The notes: generated from the sequence alone by a model not told the origin. A stretch of 5,093 nucleotides of DNA from Pseudomonadota bacterium (GCA_025360685.1 JANYBR010000469.1:1-5093), one strand, 5' to 3'; positions 1 to 5,093 are shown, counted from the stretch's first letter. Program-made: numbers and translations.

Positions 1-3
1 CCA

Positions 4-513
4 TCATAGGCGCGCCAACCGTCTGTGTGAAGATTTCTTCGGCGCGCGGTCGCCATCGAGCCAAAGCGCGTCGAACTGATGTCCGCGCAGCGAGTCCGGT
101 TCGTCCGCCGACAGCACGGTCGCAATCGCGCCCGACGACCATTTGATGCGCCGGTTGGACGGTTCGAACGTGGCACCGCGGCTCGCCTTCAACAAACCGG
201 ACTCGCCCTCGATCATGATGGCGCGCGTGTCGTCATAGGTTGCGCCGATCAGACCGACGCGGCGCATCTCCGCATTGGCGATGCCTTCGGCGATCCACTG
301 CGCACCGCTGCGGGTTTTCCCCGCGCCACGTCCGCCCAGGAACAACCAAATTCGCCAGGCGCCTTCTGGAGCGAGCTGTTCGTCGCGCGCATAGCGATGC
401 CAGTCATTGAGCAGGAATTCGGCGTCATCGTCACTTAGACGGTGCTGGAAGTCTTTTTGGTCCTGTGTGCTCAATGACCGCAGCGATTTGTTGCGCAAGA
501 GCTTTACGGACAT
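4..513 (-). CDS. Phage/GTA-type terminase large subunit, N-terminal ATPase part, probably frameshifted
   Basis: Large terminases are the ATP-driven motors that pump DNA into phage or gene transfer agent (GTA) heads and cut it with a C-terminal nuclease. The 169 residues show the N-terminal ATPase only. A W-R-W-L strand leads into Walker A GGRGAGKT (residues 60-67). The stretch LIGATYDD (88-95), EGESGLL (102-108), and SADEPDSLRGHQFDALWLD (135-153) matches in order the pattern I know from alphaproteobacterial GTA terminases (SAEDPESLRGPQF..AWCDE). The Walker B acid is D153, but the following catalytic Glu is replaced by Gly, and the frame then gives a basic 15-residue tail and stops. The family usually runs to about 400 residues or more, so the nuclease is missing here. 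Another frame past position 58 reads WRPRAEEIF, like the usual post-Walker B segment, which points to a small deletion. The ATG is backed by AGGAAG seven bases upstream. Family assignment is strong; the broken state is inferred. Confidence 0.85.
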   Translation of the reverse strand: MSVKLLRNKSLRSLSTQDQKDFQHRLSDDDAEFLLNDWHRYARDEQLAPEGAWRIWLFLGGRGAGKTRSGAQWIAEGIANAEMRRVGLIGATYDDTRAIMIEGESGLLKASRGATFEPSNRRIKWSSGAIATVLSADEPDSLRGHQFDALWLDGDRAPKKSSHRRLARL

Positions 514-853
514 CTTTGGGCTTCCTGACTGCTTTGATGGCGCGATTTTCGCTGCGACCCATTTCCAATTCGATTGCTTTCTCCATCGAGCGTATGAGTG
601 AAGCGAGCGTGTTCGCGTCGGACGCGCGCCGTTTGGGATCGTCCTCGAATTGACCTCTGGCGTCTTTCTTGTCGGAAAGCTGCTTGCTCGTGTTCTCGAC
701 CCTGATCAGTTGCCTGTTCAGTTCGTCGAAGATCCGTTTGACCATGTTGTCGATCCATCCTGGCGGGATGTCCTCTGCGGTGACGTTCTTCCATGCCTTC
801 GGATTGGTCGAGGCATAGGGACCGCGTCCCGTGGGTTCGTGGGTGAGTGGCAT
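431..853 (-). CDS. Small basic helical protein, putative small terminase subunit (GTA g1-like position)
   Basis: This 140-residue protein sits immediately before the large terminase and overlaps it, the place where small terminase subunits are found in GTA and HK97-like clusters. Small terminases form rings that bind DNA and present it to the large subunit. The N-terminus is loose and rich in Pro, Gly and Thr (1-32). It is followed by a helix-prone stretch PGWIDNMVKRIFDELNRQL (31-49), a charged Lys/Asp/Gln region (53-76), a second helix (about 78-98, LASLIRSMEKAIELEM) and a basic C-terminus (103-135). There is no signal peptide or membrane segment. The ATG at 853 is the only usual start: upstream in the same frame there is no ATG, GTG or TTG before a stop at about 905. 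The ribosome site is weak. The role rests on position, size and helical make-up, not on a recognised motif; an unrelated phage protein remains possible. Confidence 0.65.
   Translation of the reverse strand: MPLTHEPTGRGPYASTNPKAWKNVTAEDIPPGWIDNMVKRIFDELNRQLIRVENTSKQLSDKKDARGQFEDDPKRRASDANTLASLIRSMEKAIELEMGRSENRAIKAVRKPKDVRKALAQQIAAVIEHTGPKRLPAPSK
521..526 (-). promoter_or_regulatory. Ribosome binding site of the terminase large subunit
   Basis: On the minus strand AGGAAG lies seven bases before the ATG at 513. It sits inside the coding region of the preceding small gene, so it supports a start that makes the two genes overlap by 83 bases. The conserved part of the terminase begins only at about residue 36, just beyond the overlap. 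Confidence 0.55.
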
Positions 854-890
854 TTGCTTGCAATTGTGGGGATATAGCTCAACTGGTGAT

Positions 891-908
891 TTGACCGTGA
901 CGGTTCAA
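891..908. promoter_or_regulatory. Operator-like palindrome upstream of the packaging genes
   Basis: TTGACCGTGACGGTTCAA contains an 11-base odd palindrome, ACCGTGACGGT (894-904), which reads ACCGT on each strand about a central G. It is flanked by TTG and TCAA, which extend the symmetry with a one-base offset. It lies 38-55 bases before the ATG of the small packaging gene, the usual place for a repressor or activator site. It is not the TTAA-N7-TTAA pattern of CtrA. Function is inferred from symmetry and position only. Confidence 0.3.
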
Positions 909-1060
909 GAGCCGCCTGGAGATTTACGAAAGAAATTTCAAAAAAAATTCGCGCGGGGAAAGTTATCCAACAGCGTGGCGATCTTTTCGCGCCCAAAATG
1001 CGCGCGTTGGCCGGAAAAATTTTTGTGCGGGTGTTCGATAAGTTGGGGGAATCTCTCAAT

Positions 1061-1180
1061 TCACCATGGCCACCCTTGAGGCGGCCACCCAGTGCGGCGT
1101 GTCCACGCCGCGGAGACGCATCTTTAGTGACGCGCGGACGCGCGTCGGCTGGGTGGCCGGGTCAAGCCCGGCCATGGTGA
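1061..1180. repeat. 120-base palindromic intergenic element with three hairpins
   Basis: The arms 1061-1092 and 1149-1180 are inverted copies of 32 bases with 27 matching. Both ends are exact (TCACCATGGCC against GGCCATGGTGA; GGCCACCCAG against CTGGGTGGCC). The 56 bases between hold two more hairpins: GCGGCGTG at 1094-1101 with CACGCCGC at 1104-1111, and GACGCGC at 1129-1135 with GCGCGTC at 1140-1146. The right arm is itself a hairpin (CCGGG, TCAAG, CCCGG at 1157-1171). Single strands could therefore fold into a long stem topped by two hairpins. Intergenic elements with a CCGGGTCAAGCCCGG core are widespread in alphaproteobacterial genomes, so I read this as a member of such a family. I see no transposase and no clear target-site duplication. 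Confidence 0.7.
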
Positions 1181-1251
1181 TAGGAGATGGCAGAGGCGCA
1201 AAATCTGATCAATCCATGCTACGCTCCGCCCATCTTTCCTGGGGGACTGTC

Positions 1252-1464
1252 ATGCATCATCTGCCGCCGAACGCGATCTACTTTCTGGCGCCTCTCGTGC
1301 TCGTCATCATCGCGATCTGGTTCATTCCGGCCGCGCGCATCGTGCATCGCACCGGCTACAGCGCCTGGTGGGTGCTGCTCGCCTTCGTTCCGTTCGGCAA
1401 CATCATCGGCCTTTGGATTCTGGCGTTCGCGCGCTGGCCGGCGCTCGACGGCAAGTCCCACTGA
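1252..1464 (+). CDS. Small membrane protein with two transmembrane helices
   Basis: This 70-residue protein is almost entirely membrane-embedded. Helix 1 is about residues 8-26 (IYFLAPLVLVIIAIWFIP) and helix 2 about 39-59 (WWVLLAFVPFGNIIGLWIL). They are joined by a short basic loop RIVHRTGYS (29-37), and the tail is FARWPALDGKSH. The pattern G-Y-S-x-W-W-x-L-L-x-x-x-P-x-x-N-I-I in the second helix recalls small alphaproteobacterial membrane proteins and the core of DUF805-type proteins, but I do not know a function. The ATG at 1252 has TGGGGGA five bases before it. The frame is open further upstream to an ATG at 1066, but that extension runs through the palindromic element and lacks a ribosome site. 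The gene stands alone, 123 bases ahead of the penicillin-binding protein gene on the same strand. Confidence 0.7.
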   Translation: MHHLPPNAIYFLAPLVLVIIAIWFIPAARIVHRTGYSAWWVLLAFVPFGNIIGLWILAFARWPALDGKSH

Positions 1465-1587
1465 CGTCGCCCTCACATTACTGCGCGTTCAGGTTGCGAA
1501 TTATTTCGAGCCGTCGCGCGGCGCGGCGTTCGCCATCACCACGTAAGGCCTTGATTGTGCCGTAAATATGGGCGACGTACGCGGCCG

Positions 1588-3702
1588 ATGTCCGAGCCCC
1601 TCGATCGTATTTCCGAAAATGTGCACGCGCTGGCGGACCATTTGATCCGGCGCCGGCGGCTGTATGTGCCGCTGCTCTCGATCCTGGCCGGGATCGTCAT
1701 CGTGCCGGCGCTCATCCTCTTCATGCTGCCGACGCTCCTGTCCTGGCTGGCACCGCCGCTGGACATGACCAAGGATCTCTATGCGGTGAACCGGCCCATC
1801 GCGTTCACCTTCCTGGATGCGGCGGGCCAGGAAGTCGGCCATCGCGGCGCGATCATCGGCAAGCGTCTGACGCTGGACGAAATGCCGTCCTACCTGCCGG
1901 CCGCCTTCATTGCCATGGAAGACCGCAACTTCTATTCGCATCACGGCTTCGATCCGCGCGGCCTGGTCCGCGCGCTGTGGACCAACTACCGCGCCGGCCG
2001 CACGGTGCAGGGCGGCTCCACCATCACGCAGCAGACCGTCAAGATCGTGTTCCTCAGCCAGGAGCGAACCTTCCGCCGCAAGGTGGACGAGCTGATGGAC
2101 GCCGCCGTGCTGGAAAAGTCGCTGTCGAAGAAGCAGATCCTGGAGCTCTATCTCAACCGCATCTATCTGGGCTCGGGCGCCTATGGCGTGGACGGCGCGG
2201 CGCATGTCTATTTCAACAAGTCGGCCAGGGAGCTGAGCTTGCCGGAAGCGGCGATGCTGGCGACGTTGACGCGTGCGCCATCCGCCTTCTCGCCGCGCCG
2301 CGACCTGCCCAAGGCGCAGGCGCGCGCCGATATCGTGCTCAAGACGATGGTGGAGACCGGCGCCATCACGCAGGAACAATCCGACGCGGCCAAGCGCAAT
2401 CCCGCCGTGATCACCGAGCACGTCGCCACCGACGCGCGCAATTTCTATTTCGACACGGCGGCGGACGAGGCGCGCCGGCTCGCCTCGCATGACGGCGTGC
2501 CGCCGAGCGGCGATCTGCTGGTGCACACCACCCTGGAGCCGAAGATCCAGGACGCGGCGCGCGTCGCCGCGCTGCGCACCATCAACCGCAGCGGCGCCAA
2601 GGTGCATGCCAGCCAGGCCGCCGTGGTCGTCATGAAACCGGACGGCGCGGTGGCGGCGCTGGTCGGCGGCATCGACTATGACGAAAGCACCTTCAACCGC
2701 GCCACGCAGGCGCATCGCCAGCCCGGCTCGGCCTTCAAGCCGTTCGTCTATCTCGCCGCGCTGGAAAGCGGGCTGACGCCGTGGGACACGCGCGCCGACG
2801 AGCCGGTGGATATCAATGGCTGGACGCCGACCAATTTCGGCGGCCGCACCTATGGCACGATGACGCTCGCCGATGCCATGGCGCATTCGGTCAATACGAT
2901 CACCGCCAACCTCGCGCAGGAAATCGGCGTCAGCGCCGTGGTCCAGGCGGCGCAGCGCTGCGGCATCGACTCGCCACTGGCGGAGAATGCGTCTCTGGCG
3001 CTGGGCACATCGGAAGTCACGCCGCTAGAACTGACCCGCGCCTATGCCGTGTTCGCCGGCGGCGGCATCAAGGTCTATCCTTATTTCGTCACCGAAGTGG
3101 ACGACAATGGCGGGCACATCCTGTATCTGCGCAAGCCGCCGGAAACGCAGGAACGCATCATCGCCAGCCATGTGAACCGCGACCTGGTGGCGATGTTCTA
3201 TGGTGTCGTCACCGAAGGCACGGGCCGCGCCGCGGCGCTGACCGGTCACGACGCCGGCGGCAAGACCGGCACCACGCAGGATTTCCACGACGCCTGGTTC
3301 GTCGGCTTCACCGCCGATTACGTGACGAGCGTATGGGTCGGCAACGACGATTCCACGCCGATGAAGTCGGTCACCGGCGGTTCGCTGCCCGCCACGATCT
3401 GGCATGCGGTGATGACGGTGGCGGAAAAGGGCTTGCCGTCGACGCCGCTCGACAAGTCCGAGCCGCAGGCGCCGGTGGACCAGGGCCTGTTCACGAGCGG
3501 CGACACCTACACATCGACCACTGGCGACGATGAAGCGGGCGGCGGCAGCTATTCCGGCGACACCGCGAAGCCGCCGCCGGAAACCGACAGCGGCGATCAC
3601 AAGAATTTCTGGGACTGGCTGTTCAACCGCCGCGGCCGCGATTCAAGCGGAACTCCCACGACGCCCCAGAACGGCGACAGCGGACAGGACCAGGGGAATT
3701 GA
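1588..3702 (+). CDS. Class A penicillin-binding protein, bifunctional transglycosylase/transpeptidase (PBP1A family)
   Basis: This 704-residue inner-membrane enzyme polymerises lipid II into glycan strands and cross-links the stem peptides in the periplasm. A short cytoplasmic start with RRRR (21-24) precedes one membrane helix (about 26-48). The GT51 domain (about 80-255) has EDRNFYSHHGFD (catalytic E111), QGGSTITQQ (141-149), RKVDE (second catalytic Glu, E168) and ILELYLNRIYLGSGAYG (184-200). The transpeptidase domain (about 345-610) has SAFK (nucleophile S381, K384), SVN (434-436) and KTGT (559-562). All key residues are present, so the enzyme should be active and beta-lactam sensitive. 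The linker is short, without room for the extra domain of the longer PBP1A proteins. The tail (about 613-704) is rich in Gly, Ser, Thr, Asp and Pro, with an aromatic patch NFWDWLFNRRGR (673-684). I chose the ATG at 1588; a TTG at 1555 would add 11 residues, and neither has a strong ribosome site. The paralogue (mrcA, pbpC or other) cannot be decided. Confidence 0.95.
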   Translation: MSEPLDRISENVHALADHLIRRRRLYVPLLSILAGIVIVPALILFMLPTLLSWLAPPLDMTKDLYAVNRPIAFTFLDAAGQEVGHRGAIIGKRLTLDEMPSYLPAAFIAMEDRNFYSHHGFDPRGLVRALWTNYRAGRTVQGGSTITQQTVKIVFLSQERTFRRKVDELMDAAVLEKSLSKKQILELYLNRIYLGSGAYGVDGAAHVYFNKSARELSLPEAAMLATLTRAPSAFSPRRDLPKAQARADIVLKTMVETGAITQEQSDAAKRNPAVITEHVATDARNFYFDTAADEARRLASHDGVPPSGDLLVHTTLEPKIQDAARVAALRTINRSGAKVHASQAAVVVMKPDGAVAALVGGIDYDESTFNRATQAHRQPGSAFKPFVYLAALESGLTPWDTRADEPVDINGWTPTNFGGRTYGTMTLADAMAHSVNTITANLAQEIGVSAVVQAAQRCGIDSPLAENASLALGTSEVTPLELTRAYAVFAGGGIKVYPYFVTEVDDNGGHILYLRKPPETQERIIASHVNRDLVAMFYGVVTEGTGRAAALTGHDAGGKTGTTQDFHDAWFVGFTADYVTSVWVGNDDSTPMKSVTGGSLPATIWHAVMTVAEKGLPSTPLDKSEPQAPVDQGLFTSGDTYTSTTGDDEAGGGSYSGDTAKPPPETDSGDHKNFWDWLFNRRGRDSSGTPTTPQNGDSGQDQGN

Positions 3703-3740
3703 GCTTCGGCCGGGTCGAAGTCGAGCCGGGAGGGGGTTTC

Positions 3741-4226
3741 ATGAAAGCCGCATTCCTGGTGCTGATGTTGTCAGCGGTGTCTGTTCCGGCCGCCGGCGCC
3801 GACGATCAGAGCATTGGGCGCCTCGTCACGTGCAAGGATTCGTGGTTCGACTGGAAGAACGTCAACGCTCCCCAACTGAAAAGTTTCGGCGAACATTTCC
3901 AGTCGGACTTCACGCAGAAGGAAAGCGATGCGTTCTTCGTTCCGAAGTCCCGCGACACGATTGCGGGGCTAAAGGTCGAGCGGGTGTTTCCCAACAGCGT
4001 CGGGATGGGTGTGGGATTCTCGGTATTTGTCGAAGCGCCGTTCGATGAAGCCAAACGGCGCTTCGAACAAGCACTCGGCAAGCCGCTGCAAAAGTGCGAG
4101 GTCAGCGACGGCATGCGGACCTGCGAGCTGGACGTCGCCGACAAGCGCACGTTCATGCTGATGGCCGCGGACGATGCGAAAGCCACCTCGACGCTGGCCG
4201 GCTGCTACTACTTCTACGAAAAGTAA
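3741..4226 (+). CDS. Secreted four-cysteine protein of unknown function
   Basis: This 161-residue protein starts with a classic signal peptide, MKAAFLVLMLSAVSVPAAGA, with likely cleavage after residue 20; it lacks a lipobox. The mature part has four cysteines (C31, C119, C128, C155), enough for two disulfides in the periplasm. Visible blocks are IGRLVTCKDSWFDWKN (25-40), VPKSRDTIAGLKVERVFPNSVGMGVGFSVFVEAPFD (67-102, beta-rich), KCEVSDGMRTCELD (118-131) and LAGCYYFYEK at the end. It reminds me of uncharacterised alphaproteobacterial proteins, with no known activity. The ATG at 3741 has GGGAGGGGG seven bases away or less; an earlier in-frame ATG-like start at 3699 lacks a signal sequence at its N-terminus. 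It follows the penicillin-binding protein by 38 bases without a clear terminator, so the two are probably co-transcribed and this protein may act in the same compartment. That link is inference. Confidence 0.8.
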   Translation: MKAAFLVLMLSAVSVPAAGADDQSIGRLVTCKDSWFDWKNVNAPQLKSFGEHFQSDFTQKESDAFFVPKSRDTIAGLKVERVFPNSVGMGVGFSVFVEAPFDEAKRRFEQALGKPLQKCEVSDGMRTCELDVADKRTFMLMAADDAKATSTLAGCYYFYEK

Positions 4227-4250
4227 GTCTGGCGATCCGCAAACGCGCCA

Positions 4251-4296
4251 ACCCTCCCTCAAGGGGAGGGTCGACGCCGAGCCGCGCCCGGCCGGG
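4251..4296. repeat. GC-rich intergenic hairpin repeat between convergent genes
   Basis: ACCCTCCC (4251-4258), loop TCAAG, and GGGAGGGT (4264-4271) form a perfect 8-pair hairpin. It is followed by TCGACGCCGAG and the palindrome CCCGGCCGGG (4287-4296). CCCTCCC/GGGAGGG hairpins followed by TCGA are a common intergenic repeat in alphaproteobacteria, and a second copy in the same orientation ends the window. It lies 24 bases after the stop of the plus-strand gene and 69 bases from the end of the minus-strand gene, so it may help end both transcripts, but no T-run follows on either strand. Confidence 0.6.
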
Positions 4297-4340
4297 GACG
4301 ATGTGTTCAAGGTTCGAAGTTATTGCGCCGTCAGGACAGC

Positions 4341-4784
4341 TCAATAGGGCTGCCAGCCATTATTGTCGTAGCGATCGTGATTGTAGCCGTAATAGTTCGA
4401 GCCATGGTCGCGATAGTACTGGTAGTCGCTGCTATGGCGCCAATGATGCCAGTGATGGCGCCTGTCCCAGTAGCCGTCGCGATAGCCGAACGCGATCGTC
4501 GCCAGCAAAAGCGAAAACGCGTTGGCCGTGCGATCGCGCCCGTAGCCATAACGGCCATCGCCATCGCGGTTGTAGCCATAGCCGTCGCGATTGTAGCCGT
4601 TGCGGTAGTCGGAACTGTACGGGTCGTTGTTGTAATAGCCGCCTTGGCCATTATAGCTGCCCGCATACGGATCGTTGCCGTAGTATACGGTCTGGGCGCT
4701 TGCGCTGCCGGTCGCCGCAATGGCGGTGCCCACCAGTGCGAGGGCGATCGCGGCGCCTTTCAAGGCTGTTCTCAAGGTCGTCAT
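4341..4784 (-). CDS. Secreted Tyr/Gly/Asn/Asp/Arg-rich low-complexity protein
   Basis: This 147-residue protein begins with a signal peptide (MTTLRTALKGAAIALALVGTAIAATGSASA) probably cleaved after residue 30, before QTVYYG. The mature part is dominated by Tyr, Gly, Asn, Asp and Arg: NDPY occurs at 37-40 and 53-56, and YNRDGYG/YNRDGDG is a tandem at 64-77. A hydrophobic island ANAFSLLLATIAFGY (87-101) interrupts it, followed by an aromatic, histidine-rich segment YWDRRHHWHHWRHSSDYQYYRDHG (105-128) and a C-terminal Tyr/Asn tail. There are no cysteines. The island may be a short membrane-contacting or amyloid-like strand; the His cluster could bind metal. Similar signal-plus-YG-rich proteins are often seen as hypothetical proteins in this class, and I do not know a function. 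The ATG at 4784 is fixed by AAGGAG six bases upstream; an ATG at 4799 lies before that site. It is transcribed convergently with the upstream plus-strand gene. Confidence 0.8.
   Translation of the reverse strand: MTTLRTALKGAAIALALVGTAIAATGSASAQTVYYGNDPYAGSYNGQGGYYNNDPYSSDYRNGYNRDGYGYNRDGDGRYGYGRDRTANAFSLLLATIAFGYRDGYWDRRHHWHHWRHSSDYQYYRDHGSNYYGYNHDRYDNNGWQPY
4554..4595 (-). repeat. Two imperfect 21-base tandem repeats inside the secreted protein gene
   Basis: Units 4595-4575 and 4574-4554 (minus strand) encode YNRDGYG and YNRDGDG and match at 18 of 21 bases. Less exact half-units lie on both sides (DYRNG before, RYGYGRD after), so the low-complexity part seems to have grown by local duplication. 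Confidence 0.6.
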
Positions 4785-4790
4785 GTTCGG

Positions 4791-4796
4791 CTCCTT
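4791..4796 (-). promoter_or_regulatory. Ribosome binding site of the Tyr/Gly-rich secreted protein
   Basis: AAGGAG on the minus strand, six bases before the ATG at 4784, is a near-ideal site. It rules in that ATG over the in-frame ATG at 4799 and places the signal peptide at the very N-terminus. Confidence 0.75.
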
Positions 4797-4826
4797 CATG
4801 GCTGCTGGAGGCCGCGCAGGCGCGGG

Positions 4827-4855
4827 ATTGCAGCGTTCAGTCGACGCACGTTCAA
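4827..4855 (-). promoter_or_regulatory. Possible sigma70-type promoter for the Tyr/Gly-rich protein gene
   Basis: On the minus strand TTGAAC (4855-4850) and TGCAAT (4832-4827) are 17 bases apart, and each matches its consensus at four of six positions. Transcription would start near 4820, giving a leader of about 36 bases that contains the ribosome site. The match is modest, so this is only a candidate. Confidence 0.3.
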
Positions 4856-5005
4856 AATGAGCGTGTCGAGCGCGTCTTGGGACGGGTCTCGCCATGAGAA
4901 CGAACAGCGAGCACATTCGTTTCATTGCGGCGAGCTGCCTTAATTGACGCGGCTATGCCCTGGCCGGCTGCGCGCGACGGCGCAGATGCGGCGATAGTGG
5001 GTGGG

Positions 5006-5033
5006 ATCGGGAGAGTTAGTTTTCGCTCCCGAT
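5006..5033. repeat. Hairpin, ATCGGGAG/CTCCCGAT
   Basis: ATCGGGAG (5006-5013) and CTCCCGAT (5026-5033) are perfect inverted copies of eight bases around a 12-base loop. No T-run follows on either strand, so a rho-independent terminator is not supported. It sits 17 bases left of the repeat at the edge. Confidence 0.4.
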
Positions 5034-5049
5034 TGCGTCGCACAACTTT

Positions 5050-5093
5050 CCTCCCCCGCGTGCGGGGGAGGTGTCGAGCGCAGCGAGACGGAG
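5050..5093. repeat. GC-rich palindromic intergenic repeat, cut by the window edge
   Basis: CCTCCCCCGC (5050-5059), GT, GCGGGGGAGG (5062-5071) form a perfect 10-pair hairpin. It is followed by TGTCGAGCGCAGCGAGACGGAG, the downstream half typical of a repeat I recognise as frequent between genes in alphaproteobacteria. It has the same orientation as the copy at 4251 (hairpin, then TCGA) and probably continues beyond the window. Confidence 0.6.

Larger units (their letters stand above)
854..1251. other. Gene-free region between divergent packaging and envelope genes
   Basis: No convincing gene lies here. The left part (about 920-1030) is AT-rich for this genome, with GAAATTTC at 932-939, eight A in a row at 940-947 and AAAAATTTTT at 1015-1024; this is the likely control region for the leftward packaging genes. 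I could not place a -35/-10 pair with normal spacing for them. The right part holds the 120-base palindromic element at 1061-1180 and then about 70 bases leading to the small membrane protein gene. Confidence 0.5.
4785..5093. other. Gene-free region upstream of the minus-strand secreted protein gene
   Basis: No believable gene lies here. The one longer minus-strand frame (about 4852-5043) has a biased Arg/Ala/Thr composition, no ribosome site, and overlaps the hairpins. What the region holds is the leader and candidate promoter of the leftward gene (to about 4855), a hairpin at 5006-5033 and a GC-rich palindromic repeat at the right edge. Confidence 0.5.

Noticed and set aside
79..438. Plus-strand frames opposite the terminase
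   Set aside because: They have no ribosome site or recognisable motif, and the minus strand encodes a clear Walker A ATPase.
963..971. TTATCCAAC, resembling a DnaA box
   Set aside because: Only seven of nine bases match TTATCCACA, no second box is nearby, and no replication genes are present.
1187..1546. A plus-strand frame starting just after TAGGAG at the end of the palindromic element
   Set aside because: Its Cys/Ser/Arg-rich sequence is the out-of-frame reading of the small membrane protein gene, and the AGG-like site directly abuts the ATG.
1501..2886. A 461-residue open frame on the minus strand opposite the penicillin-binding protein
   Set aside because: It is Arg/His/Gly-rich, as antisense frames of high-GC genes are, has no motif, and the plus strand carries a full set of catalytic motifs.
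4251..4271. Rho-independent terminator between the convergent genes
   Set aside because: The stem is good but no T-run follows on either strand, and the sequence fits a dispersed intergenic repeat better.
4323..4943. A plus-strand frame encoding a very hydrophobic Val/Ala/Ile protein
   Set aside because: It is the mirror of the Tyr/Asp/Asn/Arg-rich gene on the minus strand, which has a signal peptide and a near-ideal ribosome site; antisense Tyr and Asp codons give Val and Ile.
4852..5043. A 63-residue minus-strand frame upstream of the secreted protein gene
   Set aside because: It has biased composition, no ribosome site, and runs through a hairpin.

Overview
The window looks like chromosomal DNA of a high-GC alphaproteobacterium. 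The reasons are a GTA/HK97-style terminase of the alphaproteobacterial type, strong GC bias at third codon positions, a class A penicillin-binding protein, and GC-rich palindromic intergenic repeats of a kind common in this class. I cannot name the genus.

Layout. (1) Positions 4-853, minus strand: a packaging pair reading leftward out of the window, a small basic helical protein in the small-terminase position (431-853) followed by a large-terminase ATPase (4-513). The two genes overlap by 83 bases. The large subunit stops just after the Walker B strand, and the sequence beyond it reads as the expected continuation in another frame, so the gene appears frameshifted or decayed. (2) Positions 854-1251: a gene-free stretch with an AT-rich segment and a small operator-like palindrome upstream of the packaging genes, then a 120-base palindromic element whose 32-base arms enclose two further hairpins. 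(3) Positions 1252-4226, plus strand: a 70-residue two-helix membrane protein, a 704-residue bifunctional class A penicillin-binding protein (GT51 glycosyltransferase plus transpeptidase), and a 161-residue secreted four-cysteine protein 38 bases behind it, probably co-transcribed. (4) Positions 4227-5093: a minus-strand gene for a secreted Tyr/Gly/Asp/Asn/Arg-rich protein (4341-4784), flanked on both sides by GC-rich hairpin repeats in the same orientation. The right flank is otherwise gene-free.

The three plus-strand genes, together with the minus-strand secreted protein, form a cell-envelope neighbourhood: peptidoglycan synthesis plus membrane and exported proteins of unknown role. The terminase pair is a separate module, a gene transfer agent remnant or a prophage remnant. 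I did not find a convincing new multi-gene system. The most interesting items are the broken terminase, the three-hairpin element, and the two unrecognised exported proteins beside the penicillin-binding protein.
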